A stretch of 8,616 bases of DNA from the NCBI GenBank assembly GCA_943330925.2, contig CALQJP020000079.1, forward strand, positions 1 through 8,616, read 5' to 3'. The translations under genes were made by a program, and so were the position numbers. A model generated the notes under the pieces. It did not search any database, had not been told where the DNA came from, and worked only from the letters and a program-made list of their open reading frames with translations. Numbering within the stretch: position 1 is the first letter of the stretch; each line of letters opens with the position of its first letter. The DNA comes from Chryseobacterium gleum (GTDB taxonomy: Bacteria > Bacteroidota > Bacteroidia > Flavobacteriales_D > Sanyastnellaceae). Below are positions 1-7,300 of the stretch, in pieces.

Positions 1-1305
1 CCGGAAGTAATGAATCGCTTTTTCGAAATCATGACGGTGCAGAAAGGGGTTTCTAAGCTCCTGCTCGACTTCTCAACCGCTGCCATTCAAATTATTTTCG
101 GCCTGCTTCTGCTGTCTTTCTATCATCCACTTTTCATCCTGCTCGGCATCATCCTCATACTCCTTATTGCTGCCATCTTTAAACTGACTGGCAGAGAAGG
201 CCTAGATAGCAGCTTGGAAGAGAGCAAACACAAATTTGCGGTGGCGCACTGGTTGGAAGAGCTATCGCGCGCTTTCACCACGTTCAAATTGAGCGGTATT
301 ACCTCCATGCCGCTGGAGCAAACCGACTACCATACATCGAAATACCTCGATGCACGAAAGCGTCACTTTGCAATATTGGTCACGCAATACAAAGTACTGG
401 TTCTGTTTAAAATCATACTTGCTGCGAGTCTCATTATTGCTGGAAGTATTCTGGTGATTAACGGACAAATCAACATCGGACAATTCGTTGCAGCTGAAAT
501 TGTGATTCTCATGATTATAGGCAGTGTAGAGAAAGTCATTCTCAATATGAGCACCGTGTACGATGTGCTCACTGCCTTGGATAAAATTGGCAGTATTACC
601 GACATTCAACTCGAGAGAGAAGGCGGTATCGATGTGCGCGAAACATTGAAAAATGGAGGTGTGCATGTAAAAGTAGATAAGCTTACCTATGCCTTTTCTG
701 ATGCCCAAAGTCCGGTAATCCAGAACTTCAACTTAGAGATCACGCCCGGTGAACGCGTATGTGTGGCAGGCGCAAATGGCAGTGGCAAAACGCTTCTGAT
801 GAAATTGCTCACAGGCTATTTTGCCGGTTTCCAAGGGAGCATTACAATAAACGGATTGCCGCTTGAAAACATCGATCTCGTGACCTTACGTGAAATCACG
901 GGAGAAAACTTTACCGATCAAGGTGTATTCAAAGGAACCGTTGTAGAAAACATTACCTGTGGCCGAAAACACATCGACATCAATCAAGTAATGGAGGGCG
1001 CGCGTTTGGTTAACCTGCACGACAGTATTACCCACATGCCGGAAGGTTACCACACGGTAATTGACCCCGAAGGCAAGATTTTATCAGGAGGAATTCTCCG
1101 AAAACTAATACTTGCCCGATGCCTTGTTGGAAACCCGCAGCTCATTTTGATGGAAGATAATCTGCAGGCAATCTTACCCGATGAGCGTATGGAAATACTC
1201 GAAAATATTCTGCGCGAATTCCCTCAGGCGACTATTTTAATCATCAGCAACAACCCCGCTATACACCAACTGGCAGGAAGAGTTGTAACCATGCACAAAG
1301 TTTAA
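1..1305 (+). CDS. ABC exporter subunit (fused membrane and ATPase domains), HlyB/type-I-like, 5' end cut off, with divergent ATPase motifs
   Basis: Inner-membrane ABC exporter half-transporter that should power export through the adaptor and channel encoded downstream. The frame is open to the window edge, so the ATG at 10 is probably internal. Numbered from that ATG, four hydrophobic segments are visible (about 17-37, 38-58, 128-151, 157-176). A type I exporter has six, so TM1-2 lie upstream. The nucleotide-binding domain runs from about 218 to 431. It has an A-loop Tyr (Y227), a good Walker A GANGSGKT (254-261) and LSGG (358-361). The remaining motifs deviate: the Q-loop glutamine position reads Thr302 (Gln304 is two residues later), the residue after LSGG is Ile, Walker B reads LILMED with Glu382 for Asp and Asp383 for the catalytic Glu, the D-loop SALD reads QAIL, and the H-loop His is Asn414. 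No frameshift or stop is present. From memory, similar ED and SNNP motifs occur in a Bacteroidota ABC family next to HlyD genes. No C39 peptidase is visible. Confidence 0.9.
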   Translation, partial: PEVMNRFFEIMTVQKGVSKLLLDFSTAAIQIIFGLLLLSFYHPLFILLGIILILLIAAIFKLTGREGLDSSLEESKHKFAVAHWLEELSRAFTTFKLSGITSMPLEQTDYHTSKYLDARKRHFAILVTQYKVLVLFKIILAASLIIAGSILVINGQINIGQFVAAEIVILMIIGSVEKVILNMSTVYDVLTALDKIGSITDIQLEREGGIDVRETLKNGGVHVKVDKLTYAFSDAQSPVIQNFNLEITPGERVCVAGANGSGKTLLMKLLTGYFAGFQGSITINGLPLENIDLVTLREITGENFTDQGVFKGTVVENITCGRKHIDINQVMEGARLVNLHDSITHMPEGYHTVIDPEGKILSGGILRKLILARCLVGNPQLILMEDNLQAILPDERMEILENILREFPQATILIISNNPAIHQLAGRVVTMHKV

Positions 1306-1315
1306 TTTACCGCAC

Positions 1316-2659
1316 ATGCTAGACCTCTCAGACTCTTCCATTCAAGGAAAAATTAAACAGGGCGATTACGTATCGTTTCGCAAACTTTCCGTTGGTAAAA
1401 ACAACCGGGTACTGAAGCGCTCACTGTTTATACTTCTTGCTGTAATCATGGTGCTCCTATGCCTGCCCTGGACACAAAGCGTAAGTGGAAATGGCCGTCT
1501 TACCTCATTAAGGCCCGACCAACGGCCACAAGCCATACAAACTATCATACCCGGAAAAATAGAACAGTGGTATGTGCGTGAAGGTGACCTGGTAAAGACC
1601 GGCGATACCATCATGCGTATTTCCGAAATCAAAGACGATTACTTCGATCCGAATTTGCTTGTCAACGTCGAAGACCAAATAAGGAGCAAGGAGTCGAGTG
1701 TTTCAGGATATATGCAGAAGGTTGAAGCCCTCGATCGACAAATAGACGCTCTCAATGAAAGCGCAAAACTGAAACGCAGTCAGCAAGAGTTAAAAGTCAA
1801 GCAATCGATTTTAAAGGTTCAGAGCGACAGCATGGACTTCAATGTCGCAAAAGGAAACGCAGTGATTGCCAAAGACCAATACGACCGATTCAAATCACTT
1901 TTTGAGAAAGGATTGAAGTCTGAAACGGAGTTGGAACAGCGCGAGGTGGTCTATCAAAATGCCCGCGCAAAACAAGTCGAAACCGAAAACAAATTGCTCA
2001 TCTCACGACAAGAGCTGACCAACGTTCGAACCGAATTGAACTCCATTACGCAAGATTACCGCGACAAAGTATCGAAAGCCGAAAGCGACAAGTTTTCGAC
2101 TATGAGTGTACTCTATGACACAGAAGCACAAGTGACCAAATTGCAAAGTCAGTTCGCCGGTTACAGCCAGCGAAGCGGGTTCTACTTCATCACCTCGCCG
2201 GCCGATGGCTATATCACACGAGCCATAAAAACCGGAGTAGGCGAAACCGTCAAAGAAGGCGAAGAGATCGTGAGCCTCATGCCAGCCAACTATGAACTGG
2301 CAGTGGAGCTGATGGTAAAACCCATCGACTACCCTCTTTTGTCGAAGGGACAAAAAGTGCGTTTCATTTTCGATGGTTGGCCGGCCTTTGTATTCAGCGG
2401 TTGGCCGGGAGCATCTGCGGGCACTTACGGAGGTGTGGTTGTCGCAATCGACAATTTCACCAACAACCAAGGAGAATATCGAATACTCGTAGCCCCCGAC
2501 CCCGAAGATGTGCCCTGGCCTTCGGGCATACGCGTGGGCGCAGGAGCTCACGGCATGGCATTGCTCAAAGACGTTGCTCTGGGTTATGAGCTCTGGCGAC
2601 AGTTCAACGGATTCCCACCTAATTATTACAAAGCCGATGACGTCGCGAAATCGAAATAA
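1316..2659 (+). CDS. HlyD-family periplasmic adaptor (membrane fusion protein)
   Basis: 447-residue adaptor that should link the ABC subunit in the inner membrane to the TolC-like channel. A short cytoplasmic N-terminus is followed by one transmembrane helix (about 34-52). Next comes the first half of a biotinyl-lipoyl-like domain (about 70-103, with the REGDLVKTGD turn), a long charged alpha-helical hairpin (about 117-285, rich in K, E, Q and S), the second lipoyl half (about 287-322, SPADGYI...GETVKEGEEI) and a beta-barrel region. A Trp-rich stretch with two GWP triplets (354-356, 362-364) and a C-terminal LWRQFNGFPPNYY close the protein. From memory, this C-terminus is typical of a Bacteroidota HlyD subfamily rather than of RTX-toxin HlyD. 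The ATG at 1316 lies 10 nt after the stop of the ABC gene, implying co-transcription. No clear Shine-Dalgarno is seen, as is common in this phylum. The length is normal for the family. Confidence 0.92.
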   Translation: MLDLSDSSIQGKIKQGDYVSFRKLSVGKNNRVLKRSLFILLAVIMVLLCLPWTQSVSGNGRLTSLRPDQRPQAIQTIIPGKIEQWYVREGDLVKTGDTIMRISEIKDDYFDPNLLVNVEDQIRSKESSVSGYMQKVEALDRQIDALNESAKLKRSQQELKVKQSILKVQSDSMDFNVAKGNAVIAKDQYDRFKSLFEKGLKSETELEQREVVYQNARAKQVETENKLLISRQELTNVRTELNSITQDYRDKVSKAESDKFSTMSVLYDTEAQVTKLQSQFAGYSQRSGFYFITSPADGYITRAIKTGVGETVKEGEEIVSLMPANYELAVELMVKPIDYPLLSKGQKVRFIFDGWPAFVFSGWPGASAGTYGGVVVAIDNFTNNQGEYRILVAPDPEDVPWPSGIRVGAGAHGMALLKDVALGYELWRQFNGFPPNYYKADDVAKSK

Positions 2660-4067
2660 CCACTTGGGAAAAACCAAGCTTATTGCCCTTTTGGTGTCGG
2701 CCTCTTTCACATGGCATGCACATGCCCAACAGCAAGAAGTGCTTACGTTCGACGCATTCAAAACGATGCTCAATAATCACCCTGCACTTCGCATGGCCGA
2801 TTTGCGTGTCGAGAAAGGCCAGCAGGAATTGATGAAAGCAAAAGGTGCATTCGATCCGAAAATATCGGCAACGCATCAAAACAAATTTTTCAAGTCAACA
2901 GAATACTATAATCAAACGCAAATCGGAGTTGATGTTCCGTTAAGAGCTCCAATCATTTTGAAGTCGAGCTATGAAAATGCCAACGGTGCTTATTTCAATC
3001 CGGAAGAGAAAACGCCCAACGGCGGACTATTAAGCGCCGGAGTTGCTGTTCCATTAGGGCAGGGATTGATAACGGACAAAAATCGTACTGAGTTGCGCCA
3101 AGCTCAATCCTATCAGCGCTATGCGGGCATTGAACAAAAACAACTCATTCAAGAATTGCGCTTTGATGGCTTTCAACAGTATTGGAACTGGTGGATGAGT
3201 AGCCGGGTTCTCAACATTCATCGCGAATGGGTCGACATCGCAGAACAACGCATGACCGATACAAGAAATAGATTTCTTGCCGGTGACATAGCTTCTATTG
3301 ACACCCTGGAAACGTCCATTCAAGTGCAAAACAGGAAGCAAAAGTTGCAATCGGCCGAAGCCAAGTGGGCAAAAGAATCGCTCGATTTGACCTCGCAGCT
3401 TTGGCAAAAAAATGAACTCAATTATTTGCCTGTTGCTTCATTGAATAATACGGTTCCACAAAACACCATCGATTTCGATGCCGCATTGAACAAATCACAA
3501 GTTCTTATTGATCGTGCCAACAGCGTTGCGGCCAGCAATCCTCAACTCCTCAAATACACACCACTACTAGAGCAATTACATGCGGAAGAACGCCTGAAAA
3601 AAGAGCTCATGAAGCCTGTTGTTAACCTTCAGTACAACGCACTCAATGAAGCTACAGCGCCGGCCGAACAAATGCTCACCATGAACAACTACAAGTGGGG
3701 CGCTCAATTTTCATGGCCCATACTGATGCGCAAAGCAAAGGGTGATCTCGGTCTTACGCGTATCAAAATAGAAGAACTCCAATTGGAGGTATTGCAAAAG
3801 ACTACCGTGATTCAGAACAAAGCGCTGGCCTCTATTCGCCAACTTGAGTTGCTGCGCTTGCAACTGGCGAATGTAGCTGCCAACGTCAAGAATATGCAGC
3901 GTTTGCTCGATGCTGAGCGGGAGAAATTCAACTCGGGCGAAAGCAGTGTTTTCCTCATCAATACACGCGAACAACAACTGTTCGACCTGCGCGTGCAGGA
4001 AACAGAAATTGCAACGCAGTTGAAATTACAGGAAATCGAAATTCAATATTTATTCGGCGATTTATAG
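2637..4067 (+). CDS. TolC-like outer-membrane efflux/secretion channel (OEP family)
   Basis: 476-residue outer-membrane factor that should form the trimeric exit channel for the upstream ABC/HlyD pair. A signal peptide is clear: basic N-region, hydrophobic LIALLVSASF, and an AHA-QQQ cleavage site after residue 30. Two OEP-type halves follow, each with the family signature near the end of a long helix: RFLAGDIASIDTLE (212-225) in the first and SGESSVFLINTRE (433-445) in the second, before a C-terminal YLFGDL. The mature protein has no cysteine and no lipobox, so it is not a lipoprotein of the OprM/NodT kind. The frame is open further upstream to an ATG at 2508, but that would put 43 non-signal-like residues in front of the signal peptide. 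The ATG at 2637 is therefore preferred, overlapping the adaptor gene by 23 nt. A TTG at 2664 just after the adaptor stop would also give a tidy signal peptide. Third and last gene of the operon. Confidence 0.92.
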   Translation: MTSRNRNNHLGKTKLIALLVSASFTWHAHAQQQEVLTFDAFKTMLNNHPALRMADLRVEKGQQELMKAKGAFDPKISATHQNKFFKSTEYYNQTQIGVDVPLRAPIILKSSYENANGAYFNPEEKTPNGGLLSAGVAVPLGQGLITDKNRTELRQAQSYQRYAGIEQKQLIQELRFDGFQQYWNWWMSSRVLNIHREWVDIAEQRMTDTRNRFLAGDIASIDTLETSIQVQNRKQKLQSAEAKWAKESLDLTSQLWQKNELNYLPVASLNNTVPQNTIDFDAALNKSQVLIDRANSVAASNPQLLKYTPLLEQLHAEERLKKELMKPVVNLQYNALNEATAPAEQMLTMNNYKWGAQFSWPILMRKAKGDLGLTRIKIEELQLEVLQKTTVIQNKALASIRQLELLRLQLANVAANVKNMQRLLDAEREKFNSGESSVFLINTREQQLFDLRVQETEIATQLKLQEIEIQYLFGDL

Positions 4068-4068
4068 C

Positions 4069-4100
4069 AAAAAAAAGGGGCTGCTATTGCAGCCCCTTTT
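4069..4100. terminator. Bidirectional Rho-independent terminator between convergent genes
   Basis: A perfect 12-bp stem (AAAAGGGGCTGC at 4073-4084 with GCAGCCCCTTTT at 4089-4100) closes a TATT loop, starting a few bases after the TolC-like stop codon. Read on the - strand, the GC-rich core is followed by eight T residues (the A run 4069-4076), a strong terminator for the large - strand gene. On the + strand only four T residues follow the GC core, so the hairpin also serves the exporter operon but with a weaker tail. It fills most of the 51-nt convergent spacer 4068-4118. Confidence 0.93.
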
Positions 4101-4118
4101 GATATTCAACTGGTCCGT

Positions 4119-4349
4119 TTAGTTTCCGGTTACCACTACTCGTTCAGTAATTGTTGTACCGTTCACATTCCCTGATAGGAAGTAAACGCCTGAACTCAAC
4201 CCGCTAACCTCGAATCGGAAGTTGTTGGTGGCGTTGAGCTTGATGGTTTGAACGGTTTGTCCTAAACCATTGATCAGATAGTAGTCGCCTGCTTCGTTGG
4301 AACGAATCACAAAACTGCCATTGCTTGGGTTTGGATAGGCCTCCAGAGT
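4119..4349 (-). other. T9SS type A C-terminal sorting domain
   Basis: The last 76 residues carry the usual landmarks of the type A sorting domain (Por secretion tail): YPNPSNG (1425-1431) with FVIRS, then YLINGLGQTVQ, a VSGLSSGVYFLSG strand and a terminal ITERVVVTGN. This domain directs cargo from the periplasm through the type IX machinery and is normally cleaved on export. It shows that the whole protein is extracellular and that the host has a T9SS, encoded elsewhere. Confidence 0.95.
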
Positions 4350-7300
4350 CGCTTCACGCAACAAATTGGTGCCATCATTCTCAATGCAAGTAGCTAGTGT
4401 AACAGCCTTGCTCAAAGCAGCAGACTGACCGCATGCATTTACGCTTCGTACGGTTACACTTCCCGCTGCTGTGCCCCAAGTACAAGTCATGCTTGTAGTG
4501 CCCTGTCCTGCGGTAATCACAGAGCTTCCGGGCACTGCCCACGTCTGTGTCACACCACTCACAGCAGGTGTAGTAAATACAACACCCACTTGGTTCGGAC
4601 AAACTGAAGCGGCACCCGTGATGCTCGCCGGTGTTGACGGCAAACGTGTAAGCGATGCGCTACGCAGAGAACTACCGCCACAGCTGTTGTATGCGCGCAC
4701 GCTCAACGTTCCGGTAGTAAAGGCGCTTGATACATTCAAAACAATGGAGTTTCCGTTGTTGGTTACAATGGTGCAGCCGGTTGGAACAGTCCATACATAG
4801 CTTGTTGCACCACTCACAGCAGTAACAGAGTATGTAAACTGACCTCCACCACACAGGTTTGTCGTTTGACCAACCATTCCTGAAGGTGTTGCCGGGTTTA
4901 TGCTCAAACCAAGTGTGCGTGCCGCGCTTTGTCCACAGCTGCTCACTGCGCTAACCGACAAGGTTCCGGTTGTGAAAGCTGATGCAGTGCTGAGTGTAAT
5001 TGTATTCGTTCCCTGACCCGAAAGGATGGTTGTGTTTGTTGCTGCCGTCCACAAGTAGCTTGTAGCCCCAGGCACCGCAGCTATTGTATATGTTAACACT
5101 GAACCCGGGCAAACGTTGGCAGAGGTGCCACTAATCGTTCCTGGAGTTCCTGGAATGTTGTAAACCGTCACGGAGCGAGCGGTGCTCAATCCAAAACAAT
5201 TCTGTGAACGAACACTTACTGCTCCGTTTGCACCAAAGGTTGAAGAAAAGTAAATCGTTACCGTTTGCGTGCCTTGGCCCGAAGTAATTGCTGCATTCGT
5301 AGGTGCTGTCCATTGGTAGCTGGTCGCTGCCGCCACAGCAGTGCAGGTATATGTTTGTGTGCTTCCTGCGCAAACACCAATGGTTGGTCCGCTAAGTGCT
5401 GAAGGCGCAGTCGGTATGGTCGTATTGGCATACACAGCACGACTAAATGATGCGCTTGTACCACATGGTCCAACGGCGCGCACGGTCAAGTTACTGGTGT
5501 TGTAAGTAGCGCTAAAGCTCAGCGTGATGCTGTTGGTTGTTGAGCTACCTGTCGCTCCTGTTGGCAATGTCCATTGGTATGATGTTGCTCCGGCTACTGC
5601 AGGAGTACTGAATACGTTTCCGCTCGAACTGCGGCAAACACCGTAAGGACCCGCAATGGATGTTGGAGCAATCGGCGCTCCTCCTGTTCCGTTGGTAACG
5701 GACACTGAAGTAGTTGCAGTGCAGCCGTAAAAATCGGTTACAGAAACAGTATATGTGCCTGCTGCCAGGTTCGCCAAATCCTCATTTGTAGAACCATTGC
5801 TCCAGCTATATGAATAAGGAGCAACACCGTTCGATACAGTCAAATTAATTGAACCATTCGATACAGCAGCGCATGAAGTGCTTGTAGAAACTGCGCTCAG
5901 AGTCACGTTGCAGCATCCTTCGTTCACTACACCCGAACAGTTGTCATCGGTGAAGTTCGAACACACTTCAGATGCCTCCGGATTGATGCTGCTATTATTG
6001 TCGTTGCAGTCACCTCCACATGAAGTAAATCCGTCACCGTCGGCGTCAAACCCTTCATCTATTCCACCAGCACAGTTATCATCAATTCCATTGCAAATTT
6101 CTGAAGCATTCGGACGAACTGCATTGTTGTTGTCGTTGCAGTCGCCACCGCAAGTGGTGTATCCATCGTTGTCGGCATCGAAACCTTCGTCAATTGATCC
6201 ATCACAATCGTCGTCGGCGGTGTTGCAAATTTCCTGAGCGTTCGGACGGATTGAACTGTTGTTATCATTACAGTCGCCGCCGCAAGAGGTGTAGCCATCA
6301 TTGTCGGCATCATATCCTTCGTCAATGATGTTATCACAATCTTCATCAGCACCGTTGCAAATTTCGAACGCACCCGGGTGAACGATAGAACTGTTGTCGT
6401 TGCAATCGCCTTCACATGTGGTGTAGCCATCGTTGTCGACATCAAAGCCTTCATCAATTCCTGCAGCGCAGTTATCGTCGATGTTGTTGCACACTTCGGT
6501 TACGCCCGGACGAACTGCCGCAGAGTTGTCGTTACAGTCACCTGCAACACCTATGTAACCGGCAGGAGCCGTGCAAGCAGAGATAGTAAGACTCGGGTTT
6601 CCGTAACCGTCACCGTCAGCATCGCGATACCAGGTAGCGCTGCTGCCAACAGTAATGTAACTCGTTCTCACCTCTTCATCCGTGAAGCTTGCATTTGACG
6701 CCGTGAGTGTAACACTGTATGTTCCTGGCGTGTTATACTGAACAACAGGGTTGGCGGCACTGCTTGTAGCTGGAGTACCACCCGGGAATGACCAGCTGTA
6801 AGTGGTTGCTCCAACAGAAGTATTGGTATATGTAACCGATGAAGCCTGGCAAACCGAAGTAGCTGAAGCCGTGAAGTTCGCAACTACGTTAGCTGCCGTT
6901 CCTACACAGTTGCCGATTGTACCCAATACGTTGTGGTTAAAATCATTGAGAAGATCAACGATATTGCTAATACAGACAGTGCTTGCAGTAAGTGACGAAT
7001 AAGTAACACGCAAGATGGCCGTAGACGTTGTGTACGTTGGAACCTTGGTGTTGCCTTCACTCGTTACAGCAATCGTATTTCCATCAAAGTGAATGTGAGC
7101 ATTCCATGTAGTAGTTGGCAGCAAGTTTTGCACACCTGTAATCACCGCACCGGCAATATCAAATTGCATAGCCCACAATTCATTTTGTGGATTGCTCACA
7201 ACGATATCGAAAGTAGAGGCAGTCGTGTTCAAGTTGGCTAGGCCAATTGTAACGGTCTCCGGATCTTGAATCTCAGGGTCCCAGCCACATGATTCATACT

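Noticed and set aside
262..708. 148-residue - strand open frame opposite the ABC gene.
   Set aside because: Shadow of the ABC coding frame; no motif, signal peptide or plausible context.
1..1305. ABC gene as a pseudogene because of its altered ATPase motifs.
   Set aside because: No stop or frameshift, membrane segments and Walker A are intact, and I recall similar substitutions in related Bacteroidota proteins.
2508..2636. In-frame 5' extension of the TolC-like gene from the ATG at 2508.
   Set aside because: It would place 43 residues with no signal character ahead of a clear signal peptide and lies wholly inside the adaptor gene.
2003..2773. 256-residue open frame on the - strand opposite the HlyD-like and TolC-like genes.
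   Set aside because: It is antisense to two well-supported genes, shows no recognisable domain and has Cys/His-rich random composition.
5878..6237. 119-residue + strand open frame opposite the MopE-like repeats, itself repetitive (recurrent LLLSLQSPP).
   Set aside because: Its repeats are just the antisense reading of the 132-bp units.
5916..6635. Regular repeat array as a possible CRISPR.
   Set aside because: The units are 132 nt long, diverged and in-frame coding, with no short identical repeats or unique spacers.
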